DNA of 64,000 nucleotides. Source: Mactromeris polynyma (lineage: Eukaryota; Mollusca; Bivalvia; Venerida; Mactridae). Shown piece by piece: positions 34,762 through 45,904 of this stretch. The stretch is taken from contig JASFXZ010000001.1 in assembly GCA_032209605.1 (NCBI GenBank), positions 26,726,619 through 26,790,618 of the forward strand, in the 5' to 3' direction. The notes beneath the pieces are model-generated. The model was given only the letters and a program-made list of their open reading frames with translations, was not told where the DNA came from and did not search any database. Numbering within the stretch: the first letter of the stretch is position 1; every line of letters begins with the position of its first letter. The position numbers and the translations under genes are program-made.

Positions 34762-35758
34762 ACGGTACAATCAACTCATAGTGTCGTGTAATACGGTACA
34801 ATCACCTCATAGTGTCATATAATACGGTACACTCAACTCATAGTGTCGTGTAATACGGTACAATCACCTCATAGTGTCATATAATACGGTACACTCAACT
34901 CATAGTGTCGTGTAATACGGTACAATCACCTCATAGTATCGTGTAATACGGTACACTCAACTCATAGTGTCGTGTAATACGGTACACTCAACTCATAGTG
35001 TCGTATAATACGGTACACTCAACTCATAGTGTCGTGTAATACGGTACAATCAACTCATAGTATCGTGTAATACGGTACAATCACCTCATAGTATCGTGTA
35101 ATACGGTACACTCAACTCATAGTGTCTTGTAATACGGTACACTCAACTCATAGTGTCGTATAATACGGTACACTCAACTCATAGTGTCGTGTAATACGGT
35201 ACAATCACCTCATAGTGTCGTGTAATACGGTACAATCACCTCATAGTGTCGTGTAATACGGTACAATCACCTCATAGTATCGTGTAATACGGTACACTCA
35301 ACTCATAGTGTCGTGTAATACGGTACAATCACCTCATAGTGTCGTGTAATACGGTACATTCACCTCATAGTGTCGTGTAATACGATACAATCACCTCATA
35401 GTGTCGTGTAATACGGTACATTCACCTCATAGTGTCGTGTAATACGGTACAATCACCTCATAGTGTCGTGTAATACGATACAATCATCTCATAGTGTCGT
35501 GTAATACGGTACAATCAACTCATAGTGTCGTGTAATACGATACAATCACCTCATAGTGTCGTGTAACACGGTAGAATTAACTCATAGTGTCGTGTCACAC
35601 GGTACAATAACCTCATAGTGTCGTGTAACACGATACAATCACCTCATAGTGTCGTGTCACACGATACAATCACCTCATAGTGTCGTGTAACACGGTAGAA
35701 TTAACTCATAGTGTCGTGTCACACGGTACAATCACCTCATAGTGTCGTGTAATACGGC
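34762..35758. repeat. Minisatellite, 31-bp unit, about 32 copies
   Basis: The unit is CACCTCATAGTGTCGTGTAA plus TACGGTACAAT. Starts at 34803 and 34834 give 31 bp. Variants: CACCTC/CAACTC, GTGTC/GTATC, ACAATCA/ACACTCA and, only at the right end (from about 35570), GTAACACGGTAGAATTA and GTCACACG. The divergent right end is the usual sign of an older array edge. Confidence 0.94.
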
Positions 35759-35938
35759 TGCATATTTTTAGTTACATAGTCAACTAGTGATCTGGTACGA
35801 GATGATAACTGGTCAGTAGAAATCATAATTAGTGAGGCGAAACCGAGTCAGGTTGAATGTACTGACCAGGGCGTATGTGTGCGCTCTACACTAGTTGGAG
35901 TCAGTCGAATCGAATCGTGTACTTTGGGTAAATCGCCC
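35759..35938. other. Short spacer
   Basis: Unique sequence between the 31-bp and 62-bp arrays; nothing recognised. Confidence 0.5.
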
Positions 35939-36556
35939 TGACATCAGGAACCGATAGTGGGAATGTATACATTGTCAAAGGTCGGTCCAAACCTTTGCCC
36001 CGACATCAGGAACCGATAGTGGGAATGTATACATTGTCAAAGGTCGGTCCAAACCTTTGCCCCGACATCAGGAACCGATAGTGGGAATGTATACATTGTC
36101 AAAGGTCGGTCCAAACCTTTGCCCCGACATCAGGAACCGATAGTGGGAATGTATACATTGTCAAAGGTCGGTCCAAACCTTTGCCCCGACATCAGGAACC
36201 GATAGTGGGAATGTATACATTGTCAAAGGTCGGTCCAAACCTTTGCCCCGACATCAGGAACCGATAGTGGGAATGTATACATTGTCAAAGGTCGGTCCAA
36301 ACCTTTGCCCCGACATCAGGAACCGATAGTGGGAATGTATACATTGTCAAAGGTCGGTCCAAACCTTTGCCCCGACATCAGGAACCGATAGTGGGAATGT
36401 ATACATTGTCAAAGGTCGGTCCAAACCTTTGCCCCGACATCAGGAACCGATAGTGGGAATGTATACATTGTCAAAGGTCGGTCCAAACCTTTGCCCCGAC
36501 ATCAGGAACCGATAGTGGGAATGTATACATTGTCAACGGTCGGTCCAAACCTTTGT
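35939..36556. repeat. Tandem repeat, 62-bp unit, 10 copies, nearly identical
   Basis: The unit starts CGACATCAGGAACCGATAGT and continues GGGAATGTATACATTGTCAA and AGGTCGGTCCAAACCTTTGC. Starts at 36001 and 36063 give 62 bp, and about 618 bp holds 10 units. The only differences I see are at the two ends (TGACATC in the first unit, CAACGG and GTTCA in the last). Such identity means recent expansion or strong homogenisation. It is unrelated in sequence to the other 62-bp array at 21803. Confidence 0.95.
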
Positions 36557-37460
36557 TCAAAAGTATTTTGTATTTGCTTTTATTATGGTATATTAATGTT
36601 TTTTTTATTTCAGTTTGTTAGTTGCTACCATTTAAGGTTTGTTAAGGTAATGTCTACTGACATCCATCAGTACCAGAACCTTGCAACTTTAATATCTTAT
36701 CACATAACAGAAGAACAAAGTGTTTTGACACCAACAGTTTTAATACACATTCAACAGAACAAATGTTAAATGATAAAATGTAACACTGTTATTATTCAAA
36801 AGAAAAAGTATGTAATATCAATATCTGCAAGCAGCAGTCAAGTGTGAATGAATCGTTGTATGTATATGATATACTGGCGCACGCACAGGTACACAAACAA
36901 ACAATGCTACTTAAAACAGCTCCTTTAAGTTTGACCCTGATCATGAAAATACATTATTGCATACTGCATGTTGTAGAGATGGGGAAATTTGCTCAAGTTT
37001 AAACAAAAAAATTTCAGCAATTTAGGTGACATGCACTTGACACAAAACTGACTATAAAACAAGTTGTCCTTTTACCTTAAAAGAAGACCTTGATCTTTAA
37101 ATTAACAGAACTGAAACGTAGGTTGTGCATTTGTATCTGATGTGGGGAATATTCGACTCAAACTTGATAATCCCTTCAGCAGTTGATTGTACGAGTGTAA
37201 GAGTTAAAAGCCATTTGGTCTTTACCGTTAAAGTGCTACATTTATATTGAAGTAACATAGACACAGCTAACGGTTCTGTGTGTTTGGTTGATGTGAAAAA
37301 CATCTCATCAATGTTCAGAACATTAGAAAAAAAACCTATTCATAAAATGTCTATAAATAACTGGCATTTTATGTGAAAAGCAAAGTTCTATTAACAAATA
37401 GTTAAATACAAAACACACCTTCCTGAGATATTTTGAAACAACTGACATTTACCCAAAAAT
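36557..37460. other. AT-rich stretch, no supported gene
   Basis: A 92-codon + frame (36491-36769) starts inside the array and has no recognisable motif. A minus-strand 68-codon frame (37097-37303) is likewise unsupported. TTTTTTATTTCAG at about 36600-36612 is acceptor-like, but no coding continuation is evident. Confidence 0.45.
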
Positions 37461-37795
37461 CAAGAGGGCCATGATGGCACTATATCGCTCACTTGAGTAC
37501 ACTGTCATTCTGACTGAATTAGACTAATGTGCCAATACATTGGTACAGGTTTAATAAAAATCCATTCAGCAGTTTAGAAGGAGTTGTCGTTAATAGTTTC
37601 CACTATATACATATAGGCAACAAGGCAAATTATACAACCTTGGAAGAGGACTACAAAAAAACATAAAAACTACTCAAAATGGATGGTTTAGGGCAAGAAT
37701 AGTTTCTAAGTTTTCACTTTAACACGGCCCCGCCTCCTGGCGACCATGTTTATTCTCCGGCTGCTCTTGGTTCTCCCGGTGAAATTTTGACCCGT
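37461..37795. mobile_element. Fragment of a widespread molluscan interspersed repeat
   Basis: CAAGAGGGCCATGATGGCAC, then TATATCGCTCACTTGAGTAC near 37461, and CAGCAGTTTAGAAG about 100 bp later. Further on ACGGCCCCGCCTCCTGGCGA and CCATGTTTATTC occur (about 37724-37752). I recall these motifs, in this order, from an abundant repeat present in many mollusc genomes and 3' UTRs. The class of that element is not certain to me. The 30-bp minisatellite starts directly at the right end of this fragment. Confidence 0.5.
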
Positions 37796-37809
37796 ATTCT
37801 TGACAACTG

Positions 37810-39001
37810 TTCTTGTCGTTAGGGTGCTTGTATCTAGTATTCTTGTCGTTAGGGCGCTTGTATCTAGTATCAACTGTTCTTGTCGTTAGGGCGCTTGTAT
37901 CTAGTATTCTTGTCGTTAGGGCGCTTGTATCTAGTATCAACTGTTCTTGTCGTAAGGGCGCTTGTCTCTAGTATTCTTGTCGTTAGGGCGCTTGTATCTT
38001 GTATTCTTGTCGTTAGGGCGCTTGTATCTAGTATTCTTGTCGTTAGGGCGCTTGTATCTAGTATCAACTGTTCTTGTCGTTAGGGCGCTTGTATCTAGTA
38101 TTCTTGTCGTTAGGGCGCTTGTATCTAGTATTCTTGTCGTTAGGGCGCTTGTATCTAGTATTCTTGTCGTTAGGGCGCTTGTATCTAGTATTCTTGTCGT
38201 TAGGGCGCTTGTATCTAGTATTCTTGTCGTTAGGGCGCTTGTATCTAGTATTCTTGTCGTTAGGGTGCTTGTATCTAGTATTCCTGTCGTTAGGGCGCTT
38301 GTATCTAGTATTCTTGTCGTTAGGGCGCTTGTATCTAGTATTCTTGTCGTTAGGGCGCTTGTATCTAGTATTCTTGTCGTTAGGGCGCTTGTATCTAGTA
38401 TTCTTGTCGTTAGGGCGCTTGTATCTAGTATTCTTGTCGTTAGGGCGCTTGTATCTAGTATTCTTGTCGTTAGGGCGCTTGTATCTAGTATTCTTGTCGT
38501 TAGGGTGCTTGTATCTAGTATTCTTGTCGTTAGGGTGCTTGTATCTAGTATTCTTGTCGTTAGGGTGCTTGTATCTAGTATTCTTGTCGTTAGGGCGCTT
38601 GTATCTAGTATTCTTGTCGTTAGGGCGCTTGTATCTAGTATTCTTGTCGTTAGGGCGCTTGTATCTAGTATTCTTGTCGTTAGGGCGCTTGTATCTAGTA
38701 TTCTTGTCGTTAGGGCGCTTGTATCTAGTATTCTTGTCGTTAGGGCGCTTGTATCTAGTATTCTTGTCGTTAGGGCGCTTGTATCTAGTATTCTTGTCGT
38801 TAGGGTGCTTGTATCTAGTATTCCTGTCGTTAGGGCGCTTGTATCTAGTATTCTTGTCGTTAGGGCGCTTGTATCTAGTATTCTTGTCGTTAGGGCGCTT
38901 GTATCTAGTATTCTTGTCGTTAGGGTGCTTGTATCTAGTATTCTTGTCGTTAGGGCGCTTGTATCAAGTATTCTTGTCGTTAGGGCGCTTGTATCTAGTA
39001 T
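37810..39001. repeat. Minisatellite, 30-bp unit, about 39 copies, each with TTAGGG
   Basis: The unit is TTCTTGTCGTTAGGGCGCTT plus GTATCTAGTA. Three early units carry an extra CAACTG (after 37870, 37935 and 38060). Variants are GGGCGC/GGGTGC and TTCTTG/TTCCTG. The rare pair GGGTGC then TTCCTG appears at 38251 and again at 38791, 540 bp or 18 units apart, which suggests a block duplication. Since 30 is divisible by three, frames of 313-393 codons run on both strands (LVSSILVVRA on one + frame, ILDTSALTTR on the minus). These are not genes. Each unit contains one telomere-type TTAGGG hexamer. Confidence 0.95.
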
Positions 39002-39268
39002 CGAACGCAAAATAACTCAAAGAACACTGCGCCCAAAGACGCCCCATGTGTCAATCCGTACAAGGCCATTAGATGTCAGTTTATTGAATTTACCCCCCAG
39101 TATTGGCGTTTATTATGGACGACGCCTCCGGAAGAGTATTTAGTCATTTTAGATTTTTGGTTGATAGTGCATGATACAGAAGATGCCCAAGTTCCAGGAG
39201 CACCCGTAGAAGCATCGTACACGGGACCTCGGGTTTTCAAATTCTCCTCTTCTCACTGTTAGTACTGT
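39002..39268. other. Unique spacer of higher GC content, nothing recognised
   Basis: About 270 bp. The frame running out of the array (to 39143) ends in GVYYGRRLRKSI and is not supported. Confidence 0.45.
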
Positions 39269-39325
39269 TTGTGGTGGAGCGGGGATCGAACCAGCGCATA
39301 TCACTGGGCTACAGATCCGCCGAAT
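39269..39325 (-). mobile_element. tRNA-derived (SINE-like) fragment
   Basis: On the minus strand this reads GATCTGTAGCCCAGTGATAT, then GCGCTGGTTCGATCCCCGCT and CCACCACA. GGTTCGATCCC is a perfect RNA polymerase III B box and TAGCCCAGTGA resembles an A box. The two lie much too close together for a functional tRNA (the anticodon arm is missing). A decayed SINE head or tRNA pseudogene is the best reading; it is not an active tRNA gene. Confidence 0.4.
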
Positions 39326-39410
39326 TTACCCGCACCGATGACCATTATTATATAGCAATACACGCAAGGAGAGAACCAGGAAACATACCAAATACCACGA
39401 TCAGTGAGAT

Positions 39411-40069
39411 GTAGAACCAATGACATGAGTGGATAAAGGCATCCAGAGGTAGAACCAATGACATGAGTGGATAAAGGCATCCAGATGTAGAACCTATGAC
39501 ATGAGTGGATAAAGGCATCCAGAGGTAGAACCTATGACATGAGTGGATAAAGGCATCCAGAGGTAGAACCAATGACATGAGTGGATAAAGGCATCCAGAG
39601 GTAGAACCTATGACATGAGTGGATAAAGGCATCCAGATGTAGAACCTATGACATGAGTGGATAAAGGCATCCAGAGGTAGAACCTATGACATGAGTGGAT
39701 AAAGGCATCCAGATGTAGAACCTATGACATGAGTGGATAAAGGCATCCAGAGGTAGAACCTATGACATGAGTGGATAAAGGCATCCAGAGGTAGAACCTA
39801 TGACATGAGTGGATAAATGTATCCAGATGTAGAACCAATGACATGAGCGGATAAAGGCATCCAGAGGTAGAACCAATGACATGAGTGGATAAAGGCATCC
39901 AGATGTAGAACCTATGACATGAGTGGATAAAGGCATCCAGAGGTAGAACCTATGACATGAGTGGATAAAGGCATCCAGAGGTAGAACCAATGACATGAGT
40001 GGATAAAGGCATCCAGATGTAGAACCTATGACACGAGTGGATAAAGGCATCCAGATGTAGAACCTATGA
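39411..40069. repeat. Minisatellite, 38-bp unit, about 17 copies
   Basis: The unit is GTAGAACCAATGACATGAGT plus GGATAAAGGCATCCAGAG. Starts at 39421 and 39459 give 38 bp. Two binary variants (AACCAATG/AACCTATG and CCAGAGG/CCAGATG) occur in mixed order. Minus-strand frames of 94-96 codons inside are artefacts. Confidence 0.94.
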
Positions 40070-41574
40070 TTCTAGAATTCCATTTAATTTAACTCCTACT
40101 CTGATTTTGACTCCCTCCAATACAGAAACAGTTGCTAGCAACAGCAAATGAAGTTAATTGTTGACCTAATTTATTTTACAAGTCAACAATCAAACATTAC
40201 ATAATAAAACCATCATTCAGTCTCATCTAAGATCCAAATTCTATTATGAAGTAGATCTCCACGTAAGCTTGCTACATACATGTACTAAGAATGATGACAA
40301 TAGGTCAATCTGAATTGAAACACTGTGCTAGATATAACCTGGATTATCAACATTGAATACCTGGTTAATACAATGAATGTAAATCATGTACTGAACCACT
40401 TTCCAATTGGTCACCAGATTAATACAATGAATGTAAATCATGTACTGAACCACTTTCCAATTGGTCACCAGCTTTATTTCGCTTCATTTTTATCACAGTC
40501 TTTGTACGTGGATAGTTTTATAATAATGCAAGAATTGTGGGTTTAAAAAACTATATGGATATCGGTCAGTATGAATTAGAACGAATTTAATCGAATTATA
40601 AGTATGTACAAGGCATTTAATGATAATAAAATAAGCGGCCAACTAGAAAGGTATTTTAGTGTGTATCTATCATGGAGAAAAAGTATAACATTTGTACAGG
40701 GCCGGACAGCGCTGCAAACTTGTCTATAATCTAAAATCAAACCAATGTATGTAAACGAATGTAAAACTTAAATGTTGCTATTGTTTGTTATTTCTGGAAA
40801 TCGGCCTAGACCCTAGGTTATTAAGTTCTTTTAATCGAAAAAACACGGACCTGTTCACGCGGTCGTGAACCTGGGAACATGTAGCACCTTTCCAAACGTA
40901 TTCAATGAGTCTGAATGTTGGCTGTAGGTTAAAGAGAAGAAATTTCAAGTCGATATACGGCTTGGCTTATTAAGGGAAAAAAATCCATATCCCTGGGGCC
41001 TCCCTTTTTCGGACCATCTTCATTTCATCTACTTCAGTATTGGGTCGGTAAGCGAGTATCATATGAAACAGACAATTTTGAAATCTGACGATCAGTTTTA
41101 GAGAAAACTTATGTGTGGTTTCTATGCAGCCCAATGGTGGTGTCATTTTGAATTATTGACCTACGACTTCAGAGACGGAATATTTAGATATTTACGTTCT
41201 TCTGCCGTGATAACGAAAGTTCTAAATTGGTTCATTTATCTGTAGCACTAAAGCTATAATTTGATAGATGTCCATTCAAGAATCATTTATATTAAGCGTG
41301 AATTAAAGACATATCATGGAATAAGTTTTAACGCGCAGAATGTTTTTAAATGTTGTGTTCTTGTTCTATGGGATATAATAAACAAATAAAAGAGTTTAAA
41401 AGTATAGGTCACCTTGTCCGTTTTAGTGCTATGTCTTTATTTAGAACACTACTATTTGGTACTTTTTTCCAAAATGATGTTAAAATGACTGTCATCATAA
41501 ACCATACAAGATACCATGAAATCAACAATATATGGATGAATTATATGTTCAGATACTTAGGCGGAGATGTCGTT
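40070..41574. other. AT-rich stretch, no supported gene
   Basis: Contains a two-copy 54-bp duplication (40365-40472). A small inverted repeat, GTTCACG..CGTGAAC, lies near 40855. A 75-codon + frame (41350-41577) has no recognisable domain. Confidence 0.45.
40365..40472. repeat. Tandem duplication, 54-bp unit, two copies
   Basis: The unit starts TTAATACAATGAATGTAAAT and ends CCAATTGGTCACCAG. The two copies (40365 and 40419) look identical over almost all of the unit. This could be a nascent minisatellite. Confidence 0.9.
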
Positions 41575-41645
41575 TAAAGCAGCTGTTGACGGACGATGGA
41601 CAGACAACTAATCGCTTCGGCTCAACCATGAGCACATCGGGAACA
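41575..41645. mobile_element. Possible second fragment of the molluscan interspersed repeat
   Basis: CTGTTGACGGACGATGGACA followed by AATCGCTTCGGCTCAACCAT. From memory this resembles the opposite end of the element seen at 37461-37795 (GACGGACGATGG, then a short hairpin around CTTCGGCTC). It is too short and diverged for a firm call. Confidence 0.3.
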
Positions 41646-43010
41646 GGAGAGAAAAATAGAAGAAGAAATATAAGAAGCAGACGAAAGTAGAAGAAACAAA
41701 CAGAAAGTACAAAAATGCGCTGAAAAAGTAATTTGACAAAAAACTATGACCGAAGTAACCATAAATTATGACAGGTAATTAGTTTTAATTTAAAGCGTTG
41801 CTATTTCAACGAACGTGCAAAAACCGTCCGTTCATTATCAAGTTTTATACATCAAACGAGCGTATGATACTGATATTACTATATACAATCCATCATATGT
41901 ATTTTTGCAAGAAAAAAACAAATGGTCGAAAAAATGACAATGTTTACAAATGACATGAATACACAAATATATTATACACATGGTTATGAAAATGAAAACG
42001 AAGTTTGAAATGGGGAGAAACGAACTAGAACTAGTCAGAGGGCAGTGAGGTATTGAAAGTGCAAATTCCGAGCGCTTCCTTAATGTTTGTAAGCAAATAA
42101 AACTGTGAATAGAGGCGTCCTCAAAATCAGGTGTACTGGTTTCAAATCGTCCAATATAAAATTAAATAAAAAAAACACCCTGAAACGTTCAGTAAACGTT
42201 TGGGCATATTTTACGTCAATAGATTACATGTACATGAATATTATATAAAATGTTTGACAACTCGTATATAATGTTTATGTTCAGTAACCGATTTAATCAA
42301 ATCATTTTCATTCAAACGCATTAGTCATTTAAATCAGCAAAAGGCAATATTAAATACTCAATCATTTTTTCGAGAAATGATTGTTTTTACCTTTTCCTGA
42401 AAGACTATTCAAAGTTATGCAGTTGACGATCGCAGTCGTTACCATACCGCCTTGTTTACAAACCGTTAATAACTTTCAGTTTGCACCTATTTAAATAAAT
42501 GACTCGCTGACATTTTGAGAAAGTGAATCACACAATTTAAGCTCTGTATGAAATAAACATTTACATGTACAAATTAAACCTAGAACAAATTATTTGAAAG
42601 ATTCCTTTACATCCACTAGTTGCAAAGTATGGTATAACATCCCATCGTATCTACTTCATCTTTTAATAGGAACTATCAGTTAATTCACAATATATATTTA
42701 CCTTACCACGTATGTATACTTTAATCCATAATTCATAAATTAATGGTGTTTCTCTCAGAGCATAAGTGTACAGGAATTTTACACTTTCTCCTATTGTGTA
42801 CTGTTATATATGAATTAATTGTATGTGCTTGTTCATGATTGAACTATTATGCTATTGAATCATATGAAAATAAGATCGTTATTTTAATTGTTCATCTTTA
42901 CTGCATGTGTCTTATATGTAGCCTTCAGAAAAAATGGTATAACATTACTTTAAGCTATAGGAATCATATTGTGCAAAAACCGTGCGCTAATTTAATAAAA
43001 CAAAAATCAA
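41646..43010. other. AT-rich stretch, no gene seen
   Basis: About 1.4 kb. The 68-codon frame at 42839-43045 runs into the next array and has no recognisable motif. Confidence 0.5.
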
Positions 43011-44480
43011 GTCTCTCACCCTGTTTATACAGCAGGATACAATGAAACCACTCTCACCTGTTTATACAGCAGGATACAATGAAACCACTCTCACCTGTTT
43101 ATACAGCAGGATACAATGAAACCACTCTCACCTGTTTATACAGCAGGATACAATGAAACCACTCTCATCTGTATATACAGCAGGGGACAATGAAACCACT
43201 CTCGCCCTGTTTATACAGCAGGGTACAATGAAACCACTCTCACCTGTTTATACAGCAGGGTACAATGAAACCACTCTCACCCCGTTTATACAGCAGGATA
43301 CAATGAAACCACTCTCACCCTGTTTATACAGCAGTATACAATGAAACCACTCTCACCCTGTTTATACAGCAGGGTACAATGAAACCACTCTCACCTGTAT
43401 ATACAGCAGGATACAATATAACCACTCTCACCTGTATATACAGCATGGTACAATATAACCACTCTCACCTGTATATACAGCAGGGTACAATGAAACCACT
43501 CTCACCTGTATATACAGCAGGGTACAATATAACCACTCTCACCTGTATATACAGCAGGATACAATATAACCACTCTCACCTGTATATACAGCAGGATACA
43601 ATGAAACCACTCTCACCTGTATATACAGCAGGGTACAATGAAACCACTCTCACCTGTATATACAGCAGGATACAATATAACCTCTCTCACCTGTATATAC
43701 AGCAGGGTTCAATGAAACCACTCTCACCTGTATATACAGCAGGATGCAATATAACCACTATCACCTGTATATACAGCAGTATGCAATATAACCACTCTCA
43801 CCTGTATATACAGCAGGATACAATGAAACCACTCTCACCTGTATATACAGCAGGATGCAATATAACCACTCCCACCTGTATATACAGCAGGATACAATGA
43901 AACCACTCTCACCTGTATATACAGCAGGATGCAATATAACCACTCTCACCTGTATATACAGCAGGATGCAATAAAACCACTCTCACCTGTATATACAGCA
44001 GGATACAATGAAACCACTCTCACCTGTATATACAGCAGGGTACAATGAAACCACTCTCACCTGTATATACAGCAGGATACAATATAGCCTCTCTCACCTG
44101 TATATACAGCAGGGTTCAATGAAACCACTCTCACCTGTATATACAGCAGGATGCAATATAACCACTATCACCTGTATATACAGCAGGGTACAATGAAACC
44201 ACTCTCACCTGTATATACAGCAGGATACAATATAACCTCTCTCACCTGTATATACAGCAGGGTACAATATAACCACTCTCACCTGTATATACAGCAGGAT
44301 ACAATATAACCTCTCTCACCTGTATATACAGCAGGATGCAATATAACCACTCTCACCTGTATATTCAGCAGGATACAATATAACCTCTCTCACCTGTATA
44401 TACAGCAGGATGCAATATAACCTCTCTCACCTGTTTATTCAGCAGGGTACAATATAACCACTCTCACCTGTTTATACAGC
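43011..44480. repeat. Minisatellite, 37-bp unit, about 40 copies
   Basis: The unit is CACTCTCACCTGTATATACA plus GCAGGATACAATGAAAC. Starts at 43021 and 43058 give 37 bp. Left units have TGTTTATAC and some an extra C (CACCCTG), while most later units have TGTATATAC. Other variants are GATACAATG/GATGCAATA/GGTACAATG/GGTTCAATG. The rare GGGTTCAATG unit with its neighbours occurs at 43705 and 44112, 407 bp or 11 units apart, showing a block duplication. Frames of 62-173 codons inside are artefacts. Confidence 0.95.
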
Positions 44481-45043
44481 CAATCATATATAACTTCCCG
44501 TTCGACGAAATTAATTCATTGAAATTTGAGACAACATTTAGATCAAATATCAGATAAACTTGAAAAAATACATCCGGGCAACTATTACAAACATCAAAAT
44601 ACCAAGAATTTCGTTGATTAATATCTTTATCATTTTGATATTTGACTTCACCTCCGGCTCACAGTTATTACATCCTGGAAGATACTTAAACTATGCAAAT
44701 GTGTATTAAGAAACATAGTGATGAGGTACGCAAGTCAATATAGAAACTACAATGTATTAATGTATACAATATTTTGTTATTTCATTCTTACGAGATCTTA
44801 TTTTATACACATGTATTATCATGACGAATTCAGTAAGCATTTCATTGAAAGGGAAATCATATTTCGTTACACAGCGCAAGAAAAAAGTGTGTTTGTTTCA
44901 ATCATTAAACTTAATTGACAGATTGATCATAATGGCATGCGTGCGTGTGTTCGTGCACAATACTGGAAATCAATTGTGCTGCAATTAGTTTTGTAAATAA
45001 GTTATTCAATTAATCAAATAATGACAATAATTGCATTAATCCA
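44481..45043. other. AT-rich spacer, no gene seen
   Basis: About 560 bp. The 66-codon + frame (44718-44918) has no recognisable domain. Confidence 0.5.
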
Positions 45044-45469
45044 AAAGTACATACACTATGTATCACTCATTGAAAGAAACTCATACTCTGATATAAATCA
45101 ACACAAGTACATACACTATGTATCACTCATTGAAAGAAACTCATACTCTGATATAAATCAACAAAAGTACATACACTATGTATCACTCATTGAAAGAAAC
45201 TCATACTCTGATATAAATCAACACAAGTACGTACACTATGTATCACTCATTGAAAGAAACTCATACTCTGATATAAATCAACACAAGTACATACACTATG
45301 TATCACTCATTGAAAGAAACTCATACTCTGATATAAATCAACACAAGTACATACACTATGTATCACTCATTGAAAGAAACTCATACTCTGATATAAATCA
45401 ACACAAGTACATACACTATGTATCACTCATTGAAAGAAACTCATACTCTGATATAAATCAACACAAATA
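45044..45469. repeat. Tandem repeat, 60-bp unit, 7 copies, nearly identical, in one open frame
   Basis: The unit starts AAGTACATACACTATGTATC and continues ACTCATTGAAAGAAACTCAT and ACTCTGATATAAATCAACAC. Only three substitutions are visible across seven copies. The + frame 45021-45491 (156 codons) reads a 20-residue repeat, KYIHYVSLIERNSYSDINQH, with short unique ends (MTIIALIQ and KYWMGNAS). The period is a multiple of three, so an open frame is expected by chance once one unit is open. No signal peptide, domain or splice context supports a real gene. Confidence 0.93.
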
Positions 45470-45904
45470 CTGGATGGGAAATGCATCATAAAAGGCCGAT
45501 ATTTCTGAAAGAACCAACCTCCTGTAAGATATAATGAAAGTTCAGCGACACTTTTGTACTTTTTAACCAGATTTATTTTTAAATTTCATACTTCTTGACC
45601 TTCTTTTAAGTCGTGAAGGTACATATGTTTCTTATTGATCTCTATTTATATCAAAATGCGCATATATCTTAAGGTAAGGAAAATGCAGGAGATCAGAACT
45701 ATACTTGCATGTATCCGATCGTATGCAATTAACAATACAACTAATGACAGGTATCATCAACAGTTTCCCGACACTCCATAAGAATATGTATCACTTTGTA
45801 GGCGGCTCACTGACATTTGCATTAATGATTTTCCTTAAATACACAGATGGAAATGTCAGTATAAACCCAATATCATAAAACTAACACAAAGATGTTATAT
45901 TTTA
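45470..45904. other. AT-rich spacer, no gene seen
   Basis: About 435 bp of unique sequence between two arrays; no recognised feature. Confidence 0.5.

Noticed and set aside
37937..39143. Frames of 313-393 codons on both strands near 38-39 kb as genes
   Set aside because: Translations of the 30-bp minisatellite. Frames on both strands are open at once and early units carry length variants, so there is no sign of coding constraint.
39269..39325. Functional tRNA gene on the minus strand
   Set aside because: The B box is perfect, but the anticodon arm is missing and the acceptor stem does not pair as a complete cloverleaf would require.
301..44480. Copy number near 40 shared by the 37-bp (301), 48-bp (3473) and 37-bp (43011) arrays as a counting mechanism
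   Set aside because: Other arrays have 7, 17, 32, 50, 68, 93 and about 140 copies, so the coincidence among three of 28 arrays needs no explanation.
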